From NCBI GenBank assembly GCA_030016715.1, contig JASEJD010000004.1, positions 60,642 through 124,641 of the forward strand: a stretch of DNA of 64,000 bases, written 5' to 3'. Below, piece by piece: positions 27,175 through 36,629 of the stretch. A program made the translations under genes and the position numbers. The DNA comes from Methanobacteriaceae archaeon (GTDB lineage: Archaea; Methanobacteriota; Methanobacteria; Methanobacteriales; Methanobacteriaceae). Position 1 is the stretch's first letter, and every line of letters begins with the position of its first letter. The notes under the pieces are model-generated. The model saw only the letters and a program-made list of their open reading frames with translations, did not search any database and was not told the origin of the DNA.

Positions 27175-28674
27175 TTATACAGCCTCTTTCCATTGACAAT
27201 GGTTATGACGGAAGTCTACCAATGATGCGGCAGCACAATTTTTACAAGTTCTTGCTGGTGATGCTGCGCTTTCCTTATGCAAGGCTATGATGTTGGTCAT
27301 TAAAGTTGCAGTTACTGGTTCGCTGGTTAGAAGACATGGATAATCTGCCAGTCTCATTAATGAAGAGTATCTGACGGTAATGGCGCAAGCAGGATATGTG
27401 TAGCGTTGCGGATTCATTATCACTTCATTATTATGTATGGGGTTTAGATCAACTTCAAATGATCCAATTTTTGGTATCAGAGGCCCAGATGCTCCGTTTC
27501 TTATTCGGCGGGCTTCATCAAGATGGTTCCATCCACGGTAGATCATGTCCATGAAATCACAGTTGTGAAGTTCTGCAGCAGCCCCCCGGGTGGGGTTTAA
27601 CTGTACAAAGTTATGGAATCTTTTGGTTAACAAGTCCACAACCATTGGCGCGTTAAAACCATCTAATTCAAGAATATATTCCACTGCACATGCTGTGGAT
27701 CCAGTGGCCAGGGATAACACATCATATTCACTTTTAAATGAGGATAATGCATTGTTGAGTGTGGATTCCATAACTCCTGTTGTGGCCTCTATTATGGCCA
27801 TGGTTACATCATCTTTACACATATTAAATGTGGATTGGGCTATGTGGTGTGATATATCACCTACACAGTATGCAGGTACTGTTAAAATATTTCCATAGTG
27901 AACTCCATCGTCCATAGCATTTTTAATTGTTTTTTCCATCTTATCTTTGTATTGGGACATGTATTTTCTTACATCAAATGATGTATGTCCCAGGGAATCC
28001 ATTAGTTCGGCTTGGGCTTCTACCGGGCTTTCATATATGTGTTTGATCATCTGTATTTCCTTTTCAACGGCTTCACTTACAGTTGATCCATCTTCTATTT
28101 CATTAGCAAATACTTCTCCTACACCGTAAGAGGTGTTCATTCCCCATGATTTAGCGGCAAGTATGGCTTGCTGGTGTGGGGTGGGTATGTCTGTACTTTT
28201 AAGTATTTGGTTTACCACATTACTGGTACTGCCGGGCATCAGTGCAAAATCTACCACACATGTTGGTCCGTAGAATCCTCCGTATCTTCGAACCACTTCC
28301 TTTCCAATTAATGCTTCTGATTTTCCTATGGCTTCTATGAAGCTATTCAGGCTTTTTTCAAATTTTTCATCTTCCTGGCATAATATTTCTAAGATTCCAG
28401 GTGTCTGGTAATGTTCCACAAATGGGTCGTCTTCTGGTCTGATGGTGGTGGTAAGGCTATTTAGAATGTTATAATGGGCCATCACTGAATCCACATGGAG
28501 GTCTATAACTGCCTGACTCTGGCCATCGATTGCTTTCATGTCCTTTACAACATTCATATATGCTTCTGTGTCTGTTATCTTGAATTTGGTTCCTCTTTTA
28601 TTTTTGACAGTCTCAACATCTGCTTTTTGAGCTGCCATTGCTTCATTAACCATTTTTTCATATAACTCAGACAT
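27175..28674 (-). CDS. DUF2193 family protein of methanogens
   Basis: 499 residues, soluble, no signal peptide. I recognise the family (DUF2193) by overall sequence: EDDPFVEHYQTPGILEIL, RYGGFYGPTCVVDFALMPG, NPTRGAAAELHNCDFMDM, YPACAITVRYSSLMRLADYP. The C-terminus has clustered Cys (ARTCKNCAAASL, HNHCQW), which with several internal Cys suggests metal or Fe-S binding. A strong GGAGGAGAAGGTGAT site precedes ATG 28674. It heads the operon with DUF2180 and aqpM. No function is established. Confidence 0.82.
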   Translation of the reverse strand: MSELYEKMVNEAMAAQKADVETVKNKRGTKFKITDTEAYMNVVKDMKAIDGQSQAVIDLHVDSVMAHYNILNSLTTTIRPEDDPFVEHYQTPGILEILCQEDEKFEKSLNSFIEAIGKSEALIGKEVVRRYGGFYGPTCVVDFALMPGSTSNVVNQILKSTDIPTPHQQAILAAKSWGMNTSYGVGEVFANEIEDGSTVSEAVEKEIQMIKHIYESPVEAQAELMDSLGHTSFDVRKYMSQYKDKMEKTIKNAMDDGVHYGNILTVPAYCVGDISHHIAQSTFNMCKDDVTMAIIEATTGVMESTLNNALSSFKSEYDVLSLATGSTACAVEYILELDGFNAPMVVDLLTKRFHNFVQLNPTRGAAAELHNCDFMDMIYRGWNHLDEARRIRNGASGPLIPKIGSFEVDLNPIHNNEVIMNPQRYTYPACAITVRYSSLMRLADYPCLLTSEPVTATLMTNIIALHKESAASPARTCKNCAAASLVDFRHNHCQWKEAV

Positions 28675-29038
28675 CTAATCACCTTCTCCTCCCCTAATTT
28701 AAAGGCAGGGAAACCTTTTTTTCGTCTAATACACTCTATTATATGTTTTTCATCGGTATATATAGTCAATCAAATATTTAAGTTTTCCTATAATCCGAAT
28801 TTGAATTCACTATTAGTGAATAATTTTGATTATTCAAAAAATAGATAAAGGATTGATAAAAAATAAAAAAAATCTATTAAAAAGTTAAAATAAATTCTTA
28901 AAAAAATTAAAGGGACTATGATCCCTAAAAAAAAGTTCTGTAATAATATTAAAAAAAAATAAATATCCCTCAAAAAAAGAGAAATTTAAGGGATGGGATT
29001 TAATTCTAGTTTCAGAGAGTTCTCTTAGGAGATAATGT
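28675..29038. other. Intergenic region between DUF2193 and lon
   Basis: About 364 bp. The left part carries the minus-strand promoter of the DUF2193 operon. The right part carries the lon terminator listed separately. An apparent 74-codon minus-strand ORF here runs into the lon 3' end in another frame and is not believed. Confidence 0.45.
28900..28926 (-). terminator. Hairpin plus T-tract terminator after lon
   Basis: On the minus strand, AGGGATCATAGTCCCT forms a five-bp stem and is followed by TTTAATTTTTTT. It lies about 110 bp after the lon stop codon, in the right order for an intrinsic-type terminator. Confidence 0.5.
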
Positions 29039-31411
29039 TTATGCTCCAGTGCCAGTAAGAGGGTCGCAGCTAAGATCCATAAGTACTGGTTTAGGTAATT
29101 CAATACCAATAGTTTCTTTTAAAACATCTTCCACTGTTTCAACCAGTAAAAATTCAATGTCATCTTTTACATCATCAGGGACATCATCTAAGTCTTTTTC
29201 ATTATCCTTTGGTAATATAACCCTTTTTACTCCGGCTCTATGAGCGGCTAGTATTTTCTCTTTTATTCCTCCAACTGGTAGTACCACTCCTCTTAGAGAG
29301 ATTTCACCAGTCATGGCTAATTTAGAATCCACTTCATGACCAGTGACCAGGGATGCTATGGTGGTTAAAAGAGCAACTCCGGCTGATGGTCCATCCTTGG
29401 GGATAGCTCCAGATGGTACGTGTATGTGCAGATCTTTCTTATCAAATTCCATCTGTTTTAGATTAAACGCTAATCTGGAACGAATCAGGCTTTGGGATAT
29501 TTTAGCTGATTCTTTCATCACATCACCTAATTGGCCTGTGAGCATCAATTTTCCAGTGCCTGGCATGAATGCGCCTTCAATAAAAAGGATATCTCCACCT
29601 ACCGGTGTCCAGGCTAGTCCAGTTACTACTCCTGGTGGATTCTGTTTACCTACTTGATGAATCTGGGTAAGTTCATGGCCTAAAATATCATAGAGCATAT
29701 CTTCTTTAACTACATACGGTAAATCAACCTTACCTAGAACAATCTTCTCTGATGCTACACGGGCCACAGTGGCAAGCTGCCTTTTAAGACCTCTTACACC
29801 TGCTTCCCGGGTATATTTCTCAATTATTGTTTTTAAAGCTTCATCTTCGATCTGAAGTTGACTGTCTTTAAGTCCATTATCTTCCAGTACCAGCCCAATT
29901 AGATGGTTCTTTGCTATGTGGAACTTCTCATGGAGGGTGTAACTGCCTATTTCAATTATTTCCATCCGATCTCTTAAGGGTCCAGGTATGTCTCTAAGTG
30001 AGTTAGCAGTGGCAATAAAGAATACATCAGATAGGTCGTAGGGTACTTCCAGGTAGTGATCAGAGAATGTGTCATTTTGTTCCGGGTCAAGAACTTCCAG
30101 TAAAGCACTGGCAGGGTCACCATTAAAGGAGGCCATTAATTTATCCACTTCATCCAGGATAAACACGGGATTTCTTGCACCAGCCCGTTTCATTCCCTGA
30201 ATAATCCTACCAGGTAATGCGCCTAGATAGGTTCTTCTATGACCTCTGATCTCTGATTCATCCTTTACACCACCTAGGCTGATTCTCACATACTCCCTTT
30301 CTAATGCTTCAGCGATACTTTTTCCAAGACTGGTTTTACCGGTTCCAGGCGGCCCTACCAACAGTAGTATTGATCCTTGCTTGTTTTTCTTTAGTTTCAT
30401 TACAGTTAGGTGTTGGATTATTCTATCTTTCACTTTATCTAAGCCATAGTGCTGTTCATCCAATACTTCTCTGGCAGATTCAATATCAATATCTTTTATT
30501 TCACATGGAGCCCATGGTAAGCTTACTAATAAATCCAGATAATTTCGTATTACATTTTCTTCTGAGCTATGAGGTCCTTGTCTTTCAAGTTTGTTTACTT
30601 CCTCTAAGGCTACCTTTTTAACATCTTCAGGCATTTGGGCCTCTTCTATTAAATTACGATAATCTTTTTTAGAGGAGGTACCCTGAGCTTCATTCAGTTC
30701 ATCTTGTATTGCTTTTAACTGCTCTTTTAGCATATTTTCTCGGTGTTTTTTGTTAATTTCTTCGTTAAACTTTGCTGCCATTTCCATTTGGAATTTTATT
30801 GATTCTTTTTGTTCAATTAATAGATCTAAAAATTTTAAACTTTTTTCTTTTACTGAGTTTATTTCTAATATTCCCTGTTTCTCCTTGAGAGTTAATCTCA
30901 TATAAGGAAAAACGAAGGCCATTATCTCTTCCAGGTCGTTCATTTTATTAATACTCTTTAAATAGGTATTGGAACCCTTGATATTTTCACTTATCTCTGA
31001 AACTAAAAACTTTATATGGTTAACTATTTCTTTCTGATTTTCTTCATCTAAATCCATTTTGTCAGATATGATTTGGTATGTGGCCCTATAATCTAGACCA
31101 TCCACCATAAATTCTTCAATCTCTACTTTTTCAAGTATATCCACATTTATATGATAAAAATCTCTCTGTTCTTTTGCATTTTTGATTTTTATCAAGGTTC
31201 CGACCTGGTAAAAGTCGGATTCTACATAGGGCGGTCCAGCATCTTCTTTAACTCCTAATGAAATGCCATAGAAGTCATCTTTTGCAGCCCGGTTATATAT
31301 TTCGCTGCCTATTTCTTTACTAATTTTTAGATTCATACTTGTTTTTGGTAATAAAACTGTATCTGGTATAACTAATACTGATAGTTCTCTTTTAATATCT
31401 TTTTTTTGCAT
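29039..31411 (-). CDS. lon: ATP-dependent protease LonA (bacterial type)
   Basis: About 790 residues: N-terminal LON substrate domain (1-200; [14 protein letters not shown]), coiled coil, AAA+ module (Walker [13 protein letters not shown] near 355; Walker [12 protein letters not shown]) and serine protease domain with the Ser-Lys dyad ([12 protein letters not shown] near 675 and [14 protein letters not shown] near 717). It degrades damaged and regulatory proteins. It lacks the membrane segments of the usual archaeal LonB, so it is the soluble bacterial form, presumably acquired by transfer. ATG 31411 is chosen because GGGTGA lies just upstream; the frame also has TTG 31423. An ArsR regulator gene is 116 bp upstream on the same strand. 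Confidence 0.95.
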   Translation of the reverse strand: MQKKDIKRELSVLVIPDTVLLPKTSMNLKISKEIGSEIYNRAAKDDFYGISLGVKEDAGPPYVESDFYQVGTLIKIKNAKEQRDFYHINVDILEKVEIEEFMVDGLDYRATYQIISDKMDLDEENQKEIVNHIKFLVSEISENIKGSNTYLKSINKMNDLEEIMAFVFPYMRLTLKEKQGILEINSVKEKSLKFLDLLIEQKESIKFQMEMAAKFNEEINKKHRENMLKEQLKAIQDELNEAQGTSSKKDYRNLIEEAQMPEDVKKVALEEVNKLERQGPHSSEENVIRNYLDLLVSLPWAPCEIKDIDIESAREVLDEQHYGLDKVKDRIIQHLTVMKLKKNKQGSILLLVGPPGTGKTSLGKSIAEALEREYVRISLGGVKDESEIRGHRRTYLGALPGRIIQGMKRAGARNPVFILDEVDKLMASFNGDPASALLEVLDPEQNDTFSDHYLEVPYDLSDVFFIATANSLRDIPGPLRDRMEIIEIGSYTLHEKFHIAKNHLIGLVLEDNGLKDSQLQIEDEALKTIIEKYTREAGVRGLKRQLATVARVASEKIVLGKVDLPYVVKEDMLYDILGHELTQIHQVGKQNPPGVVTGLAWTPVGGDILFIEGAFMPGTGKLMLTGQLGDVMKESAKISQSLIRSRLAFNLKQMEFDKKDLHIHVPSGAIPKDGPSAGVALLTTIASLVTGHEVDSKLAMTGEISLRGVVLPVGGIKEKILAAHRAGVKRVILPKDNEKDLDDVPDDVKDDIEFLLVETVEDVLKETIGIELPKPVLMDLSCDPLTGTGA

Positions 31412-31527
31412 AATGTCACCCAATAACCTGATTAAACACTTAATAGTTTTTATAATTTAAGATTTTGATTTTTCTAGAAATGGATGTTGGCCTAATTTTA
31501 GATTAAGAGCATCTAGAAATGAAAAAA

Positions 31528-31875
31528 TTATCTGTTCTCTTCTAAAAGTTCGCACTTAGATAAAACACATCCAAATAAAAAATCAATTTTCTTTTTATGT
31601 TTCACCAAGGCACTGTGATTGAAGGTGTAATATATCTGGTTTCCTTGTTTACTGGCCTTTAGTATGTTGGCATTTTTCAGTATTTTTAGATGTTGTGACG
31701 CCGCTGGTTGAGTTAAACCCATCTTATTAGCCATTTGTGTAACATTAACCCTTTTAATGTCCCCTGAAGTTAAAAAATATACTAATAATAGCCGGTTAAT
31801 ATTTCCAAGTGCTTTGAATAATTCTTCCAATTCTTGGGATAGGTCACAACAGTATTCTGAATTCACCCTCAACAT
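31528..31875 (-). CDS. ArsR family transcriptional regulator
   Basis: 115 residues with a winged helix-turn-helix ([30 protein letters not shown]; wing [13 protein letters not shown]). Cysteine pairs sit at both ends (EYCCDL, C9-C10; [11 protein letters not shown]103 and C108), well placed for sensing metal or thiol oxidation across the dimer. A perfect palindrome begins 8 bp upstream of the ATG, consistent with autorepression. lon lies downstream on the same strand and may be in the same regulon. The ligand cannot be read from the sequence. Confidence 0.87.
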   Translation of the reverse strand: MLRVNSEYCCDLSQELEELFKALGNINRLLLVYFLTSGDIKRVNVTQMANKMGLTQPAASQHLKILKNANILKASKQGNQIYYTFNHSALVKHKKKIDFLFGCVLSKCELLEENR

Positions 31876-31882
31876 GAATCAT

Positions 31883-31910
31883 AAGTATATAAGTATATGC
31901 TTATATACTT
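31883..31910. promoter_or_regulatory. Palindromic operator upstream of the ArsR gene
   Basis: AAGTATATAAG (31883-31893) and CTTATATACTT (31900-31910) are exact reverse complements around a 6-bp spacer. The arms also contain TATA-like sequence, so binding here would block TBP access. It ends 8 bp from the start codon of the regulator. Confidence 0.65.
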
Positions 31911-31966
31911 TTCGTTTTTTATTGATCCATAAATTAATTTCGCTACCTGTTTTTTAAAAATGCATC

Positions 31967-31982
31967 CGATAAGTTTAAATAT
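31967..31982 (+). promoter_or_regulatory. Strong archaeal promoter (BRE + box A) for tRNA-Gln
   Basis: CCGATAAGTTTAAATA fits the methanobacterial stable-RNA promoter pattern (purine BRE then TTTAAATA). About 26 bp on lies TTGC (box B-like), then a small palindrome CCGCATTATGCGG (32007-32019) in the presumed pre-tRNA leader. Confidence 0.55.
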
Positions 31983-32047
31983 GATATGAATTAAATATCC
32001 AGATTGCCGCATTATGCGGATATCTATTAGTTTTAGATTATCGCTTT

Positions 32048-32119
32048 AGTCCCGTGGGGTAGTGGTAATCCTGCTGGGCTTTGGACCCGGCGACGGCGGT
32101 TCGACTCCGCTCGGGACTA
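32048..32119 (+). tRNA. tRNA-Gln (UUG)
   Basis: 72 nt. Acceptor stem AGTCCCG/CGGGACT with discriminator A; D-arm GTGGGGTAGTGGTAATC; anticodon stem CTGGG/CCCGG around the loop CTTTGGA, giving anticodon TTG; T-arm GGCGGTTCGACTCCGC. No intron is seen and CCA is not encoded. An ATP-grasp gene starts 25 bp later on the same strand. Confidence 0.95.
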
Positions 32120-32144
32120 TCCCTTTAACATTTAAGGTTTTTAA

Positions 32145-33269
32145 ATGGCTAAAATATTAGTTGTGGGGACCAATACACGAGCTTTAGCCTGCTCTGCAAA
32201 AAAACTAGGACATGAAGTTTATTCTGTGGAACATTTCTGCACCCAGGATCTGCAAGAATGCTCCGACTATACCCACTGCACCCTAACACAAGAACCATAT
32301 CAATCCTGTGGAAAACTGGAAGAAAATTTTGATCCCGTTTCTATAGCAGAAAAAGCAATGGAATATGTTGATAAGGTAGATTATATACTATATAATTCTG
32401 GAGTGCTGCCTAAAATCTTTCCAAAAGAAAAGATTAAAGGCAATGCAAACACGGATCATGTGGAGAATAAATTCAAGTTCTATAAGAAAATAAGAAATAA
32501 ATTCAAAGTTCCTGAAACATTTTTAGTATCTAATGTTCATGAAATTCAAGAAATCCTCCAAGAGTTTAGAGATAAAAAATTTATTCTGAAGCCATTAACT
32601 GGTTGTGGTGGAGCAGGTATAACTGCTATCGACTATGGGGATGAAGAAGAATTTATAAGTGAAATGATACTCCAAGAATATATTCCGGGAGATAATATAA
32701 GCGCATCTGTACTCTCCACTAAAAGAGAAGCATTAACAGTTATCACCAGCAAGCAATTAATTGGAATTAAGGAACTGGGACAAAAAGAACCATATGGATA
32801 CTGTGGAAATATAGTTCCCTACCATAACAATCCTGAGATTAAAGAAACTTCAAAAGAACTAATAAAATACCTATCTCTAATAGGATCAAATGGTGTGGAT
32901 ATGATCTACCACCAAGGAGAATTAAATATCATTGAAGTAAATCCCCGGTTCCAGGGAACATTTGAATGTGTTGAATCGTCTCTGGGAATAAATATGGTAG
33001 ATGCCCACCTCCAAGCATGTGAAGACAATTTGATAGATCCACCTAAACCAGAGAAATTTGCAGTTAAAATGATCGTTTTTGCCAAGAATCGTTCAATGGT
33101 AAAGAATGTGAATATTGATCATGTATACGACCTACCCTATAAACAGGTTATAATCGAAAAAAATGAACCAGTAGCAACAGTAATTACTAACAGTAAAATA
33201 TTAGAAGACGCCATTTACTCTGCAAAGCAGACAGTACAAAAAGTATACTGCGGACTTGAAAAATGTTAA
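32145..33269 (+). CDS. ATP-grasp carboxylate-amine ligase family protein
   Basis: 374 residues. Rossmann-like pre-ATP-grasp domain (KILVVGTNTRALACSAKKLG), then an ATP-grasp core with FILKPLTGCGGAGI, the two-base hinge ILQEYIPGDN, and the Mg-binding IIEVNPRFQGTFE. It resembles archaeal COG2232-type proteins. These ligate a carboxylate to an amine or thiol through an acyl phosphate; the substrate is not evident. Several Cys (ACSAKK, FCTQDLQECSDYTHC) are clustered near the N-terminus. It directly follows tRNA-Gln and has no other obvious operon partner. Confidence 0.8.
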   Translation: MAKILVVGTNTRALACSAKKLGHEVYSVEHFCTQDLQECSDYTHCTLTQEPYQSCGKLEENFDPVSIAEKAMEYVDKVDYILYNSGVLPKIFPKEKIKGNANTDHVENKFKFYKKIRNKFKVPETFLVSNVHEIQEILQEFRDKKFILKPLTGCGGAGITAIDYGDEEEFISEMILQEYIPGDNISASVLSTKREALTVITSKQLIGIKELGQKEPYGYCGNIVPYHNNPEIKETSKELIKYLSLIGSNGVDMIYHQGELNIIEVNPRFQGTFECVESSLGINMVDAHLQACEDNLIDPPKPEKFAVKMIVFAKNRSMVKNVNIDHVYDLPYKQVIIEKNEPVATVITNSKILEDAIYSAKQTVQKVYCGLEKC

Positions 33270-33323
33270 AAACCCAAAATCTATTTTTTTTAGTTAAAGA
33301 TAATTATTATTAAAAATAATTGA

Positions 33324-33473
33324 TTAAATTATCCCTAACATGCTTATAATGAAAATAATAGTACCAATAGTTATAAGAACCGTTGAGAGTATCATCAATC
33401 CCGCTGCAATAAGATATATTTTTGCCCTTCTATCTGGATCTTTTAATAAGTCTTCAATAGGATCTAAGGTCAC
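33324..33473 (-). CDS. Small 49-residue membrane protein
   Basis: GTG 33473, preceded by GAGGTGA at a good distance, opens a frame of 49 codons. The product has a charged N-terminal half (LDPIEDLLKDPDRRAKIY) followed by a long hydrophobic C-terminal segment (LIAAGLMILSTVLITIGTII) that can form one or two helices. It begins 4 bp after the DUF61 gene on the same strand, so the two are probably co-translated. Function unknown. Confidence 0.72.
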   Translation of the reverse strand: MTLDPIEDLLKDPDRRAKIYLIAAGLMILSTVLITIGTIIFIISMLGII

Positions 33474-33477
33474 CTGT

Positions 33478-33882
33478 TCACCTCACTAAGAAAATGTACT
33501 GGGTAGTTGTTGGAAGCTCCATTCTTAGAATCTTTATATCGGGACGGTATATAAAAATTTCATTTTCACTAGAGGTTGAACCTAATATTCTATTTACTAT
33601 TTCACATTCCAATCTACCAGATATTCGGGCACCAGATTTATCAGATCCTATCTCTATATATATGGGAAGTTTTAATCTTGGATGATCATCTTCGGGGATT
33701 AATTTAGCAAGTCTTTCCAATTCATTCCATTTAAAACGGTGTCTGGTGCCATCATTACCAGTGACGTGGGGTTTGTCTTCCTTTAAAAGTTCACTTAAAC
33801 TTTTTCTACTTCGAGGCAGATGTCGGTTTAAACTCAATATCTGCTTTTTTATTAGTCTATCAGCACGATCAATATCTTTCAT
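33478..33882 (-). CDS. DUF61 / UPF0216 family protein
   Basis: 134 residues. SLNRHLPRSRKSLSELLKED and HRFKWNELERLAKLIPED followed by LKLPIYIEI and ISGRLECEIVNRIL are the conserved UPF0216 (DUF61) blocks, an archaeal family with no known function. It has no signal or membrane segment. It is followed within 4 bp by a small membrane protein gene and is divergent from mntP, about 190 bp away. Confidence 0.87.
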   Translation of the reverse strand: MKDIDRADRLIKKQILSLNRHLPRSRKSLSELLKEDKPHVTGNDGTRHRFKWNELERLAKLIPEDDHPRLKLPIYIEIGSDKSGARISGRLECEIVNRILGSTSSENEIFIYRPDIKILRMELPTTTQYIFLVR

Positions 33883-34076
33883 TAAATAAATTTTTAATCA
33901 TTATCACATATTTAATATTCTAATATTACCTAAATAATTAGATAATTCCAGAAGATTAATAGAAAACTAGAACATTAGTGGATCAGATTTTAATAAAATT
34001 AAGAAGATTTAATTTTTCTCATTAAAAGTGATAATAAAAAACTGGTTAGTAAATTAACTGTCAAGGAGAGCATAGA

Positions 34077-34634
34077 TTGGATATAGTAGTGGAAATATTA
34101 TTAGGCTTTGGAATGTCAATGGACGCATTCAGTGTAGCTATAACCAGAGGATTGGCTTGGAAATGTCAAATTAAGCATGCTTTATTAATATCAATATTTT
34201 TTGGATTATTTCAGGCTTTTATGCCAGTACTAGGATATATTTTAGGTTTACAGCTGCAAGTATTTATTTTAACTATTGCACCTTGGGTTGCATTTATACT
34301 GCTTTTTCTAATTGGAATTAAGATGATCTATGAAAGTTTGTGGGTGGCAGATGATGAAGATGTTTGTTCTATCTTTTCTTTTAAAGAAATATTAATCCTC
34401 TCCATTGCCACCAGCATCGATGCCTTTGCACTGGGAGTGACCTTTGCCGTTCTAAATACTCCCATAATGGAACCAATTCTCATAATAGGATTAATAACCT
34501 TCCTACTATCATTTTTAGGTGTTTATATTGGTAAAAGTATTGGCCACTTATTTGAAAATAAAATAGAAATATTAGGAGGTATAATTTTAATTGGAATAGG
34601 ATTAAAGATACTTCTAGAAAATTTACTATTTTAA
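34077..34634 (+). CDS. mntP: Putative manganese efflux pump MntP
   Basis: 185 residues with six membrane helices in two repeats, each carrying the conserved Asp: GMSMDAFSVAI and ATSIDAFALGV. This is the MntP (DUF204) family, which exports Mn2+. The start is TTG 34077, 8 bp after AGGAG. No yybP-ykoY riboswitch is apparent in the leader. No regulator adjacent. Confidence 0.9.
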   Translation: MDIVVEILLGFGMSMDAFSVAITRGLAWKCQIKHALLISIFFGLFQAFMPVLGYILGLQLQVFILTIAPWVAFILLFLIGIKMIYESLWVADDEDVCSIFSFKEILILSIATSIDAFALGVTFAVLNTPIMEPILIIGLITFLLSFLGVYIGKSIGHLFENKIEILGGIILIGIGLKILLENLLF

Positions 34635-34741
34635 ATGAGTTTTAAAATGCATTATCCAACATGATAATGGATTATTGAGATTTAGATGGTGATAAAAAAT
34701 TTTATATTCAATAGTATAGATAATAAAGATTGGTGATATTA

Positions 34742-35077
34742 GTGGATATTGATATAGAACAGTGCCGTGAAAATGATAAAATTAAGGATATTATCATTAA
34801 AAGTGGACTGGCAATAAAATACATAAAACTACTTTTAAGACTTTCAGATGCCATATATATTAATGCAATAAATTACAACGTCCAAATAGAGGATAACAAT
34901 ATTATAATACTACTTATATCATCTAAACCTGAAAATAAAACTGGTCAGTTTAGCATAACCTCTTTAACTAACGTTTTATATAAAATAAGAGATATGGCTA
35001 AAGAAAATAAAGAAATTAAAACTCTGTGTGAAATTGATGACAAGATAATGAAGATCATTATCAATATTGGAGATTAG
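34742..35077 (+). CDS. Hypothetical protein, 111 aa
   Basis: GTG 34742 is chosen as start because GGTGAT at 34732-34737 lies just upstream; the frame is open from TTG 34730. The product is acidic and Ile-rich (IIIKSGLAIKYIKLLLRL, NNIIILLISSKP, DDKIMKIIINIGD) and looks like a small alpha/beta protein. I do not recognise a family. It follows mntP by about 100 bp and precedes a coiled-coil protein gene by 45 bp on the same strand. Confidence 0.65.
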   Translation: MDIDIEQCRENDKIKDIIIKSGLAIKYIKLLLRLSDAIYINAINYNVQIEDNNIIILLISSKPENKTGQFSITSLTNVLYKIRDMAKENKEIKTLCEIDDKIMKIIINIGD

Positions 35078-35122
35078 TTTTTGTTTGATAATCTTATTTT
35101 AATATTATTTTGAGGTTGAATA

Positions 35123-35551
35123 ATGGGTTCCTATACAATAGAGGATTATCAAAATTTAATTGTTGAAATTGCTGATATTGAAATTGAAGCATCTTCGATA
35201 GCTGAGTCAAGACAGATTTTAACGGAATTAAAGAAGCGTGAAGAAATTTTAATTGAATTGAGAAAAATGATTTCAAAGGATATACGAATTGTTGAATCAC
35301 AATACTTAAATCAACACCGAAAAATTATTGAAAAATATTCCAATAAAAACTCTAATAGGGGCCTTTTAAATATTTTTAGTGGTGGCGAACCGCGCAAAAA
35401 AAGGACCAGAGAAATAAAAAAGTTAAATAAGGAAAAAAAAGCCCATTTAGACCCTTATTATGATCTTAAATATCAAATTGATCATTTGCTGGAACAGATT
35501 AAGGAAGCTAAAAGTCATCAGTCAGAATATTTGAAAAACAGTTTCCGATAA
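35123..35551 (+). CDS. Coiled-coil hypothetical protein, 142 aa
   Basis: Nearly all helical and highly charged: a first coiled coil (residues ~5-75, ESRQILTELKKREEILIEL), a short basic Gly-rich turn (GLLNIFSGGEPRKKRTREIK) and a second coiled coil (DLKYQIDHLLEQIKEAK). GAGGTTGAATA precedes the ATG. It lies 45 bp after the hypothetical gene at 34742 and converges with the DUF6448-like gene. No function known to me. Confidence 0.72.
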   Translation: MGSYTIEDYQNLIVEIADIEIEASSIAESRQILTELKKREEILIELRKMISKDIRIVESQYLNQHRKIIEKYSNKNSNRGLLNIFSGGEPRKKRTREIKKLNKEKKAHLDPYYDLKYQIDHLLEQIKEAKSHQSEYLKNSFR

Positions 35552-35568
35552 ATTATAACTACCAATTT

Positions 35569-36072
35569 TTAATCTTTTTTTATCCATTTATATAGATCAT
35601 TTGAGAATAAAACAAATTCCAACATTGCATTTGTATATTCTCTTGCAGCATCCACATCATTTAAATCATAATCTTTTTTTTGGATTGCATTTGTAAATCT
35701 TTTATTTAATGCTTCTTCCACTGTTTCTAATAAAAATTTTATTAGTTTTGATGGATCTTCTATTTCTAAAGCCTTTTCTGCTTTTCCAACTACCGGGCCC
35801 CAGTCAAGACCTGCAGGTTTAAGGCCAGTGTAAGTTTTACCTTCATCTTTTCGATGCAATCTTACTGCTGTTTCAAAAAACCAGTAGTCTGCAATTTCTG
35901 CTGCATCTTCACTTAACTCCCTCACCAGTAGAGTCTTATCAAATGCATATTTTAATTCATCTTCAGATTCTTTAGATACGAAAGGAAGCACATAATTTAT
36001 ATTCTCCATTTCCAGAGCCATTTCAGCAGCAGTAACCACCGGCCCATCCATGGTATTACAATGTGGTGCCAT
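35569..36072 (-). CDS. DUF6448-like protein
   Basis: 167 residues from ATG 36072, preferred over ATG 36087 because a GGGGGATGAT site lies just before it. The N-terminus MAPHCNTMDGPVVTAAEMAL is characteristic of the DUF6448 family; the rest is helical (AEIADYWFFETAVRLHRK, GLDWGPVVGKAEKAL). His and Cys near the start might bind metal, but that is a guess. It lies 170 bp after the DUF22 gene that ends the ATP synthase operon and may be separate from it. Confidence 0.72.
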   Translation of the reverse strand: MAPHCNTMDGPVVTAAEMALEMENINYVLPFVSKESEDELKYAFDKTLLVRELSEDAAEIADYWFFETAVRLHRKDEGKTYTGLKPAGLDWGPVVGKAEKALEIEDPSKLIKFLLETVEEALNKRFTNAIQKKDYDLNDVDAAREYTNAMLEFVLFSNDLYKWIKKD

Positions 36073-36242
36073 TAAATCATCCCCCATAAAAGATTTAGTA
36101 TAGAATTATATAATTTTTGGTATTATATAATTATAAAAATTATGGAAAAAATAAATTTTCAATCTTTATTATACCCTATCAAAATAAGTAAAAAATATGA
36201 GTTATTATTATATCAAAAAATTAGTTAAAATAAAATAAAAAA

Positions 36243-36626
36243 TTAATGGGTAAGTTCTATTGGAAGCAATATCAAAACACCTAATAGATCGCCCTTATTG
36301 ATTTTTCCATCTCGCGCTGCGACAAAGGTGGCATGGTCTGCACTTCTATCCAGGCTAATTGGCAGAGGAGTTTCTTCACCAGCAGCAATAGGATGTCCCA
36401 AACCATTAGCAGCATAGGCACACATATAGCATAAGTGATTAGATGGTATTGAAACCTTTTGGATTTTTATTGGAGTAACATCACCAGATTTTACTGTAAC
36501 ATCCTCATCAGCTATCATAGCCCTTAAATTCCCAGAAATAGTGCCTATCTGAAAATCAATTGATGGAGAATGGTATGCTTCTTGAGTTTTTTTAATCTCA
36601 CCCAGCCGGGTCATTATTCTTACCAT
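36243..36626 (-). CDS. DUF22 family protein, last gene of the ATP synthase operon
   Basis: 127 residues, mostly beta (FQIGTISGNLRAMIADEDVT, VKSGDVTPIKIQKVSIPS, GDLLGVLILLPIEL) with two Cys in HLCYMCAYAANGLG. MTRLGEIKKTQEAYHSP matches the archaeal DUF22 family. It starts 3 bp after the stop of atpD, so it is translated with the ATP synthase genes. Its role is unknown; the position invites a link with the enzyme or its assembly. Confidence 0.75.
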   Translation of the reverse strand: MVRIMTRLGEIKKTQEAYHSPSIDFQIGTISGNLRAMIADEDVTVKSGDVTPIKIQKVSIPSNHLCYMCAYAANGLGHPIAAGEETPLPISLDRSADHATFVAARDGKINKGDLLGVLILLPIELTH

Positions 36627-36629
36627 AAA

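Noticed and set aside
28885..29109. 74-codon minus-strand ORF at the lon 3' end
   Set aside because: It overlaps the lon C-terminus in another frame, runs through the terminator region and has no ribosome binding site or coding-like composition.
34000..34076. Mn-sensing riboswitch in the mntP leader
   Set aside because: The leader is short and AT-rich, and none of the conserved yybP-ykoY core is visible.
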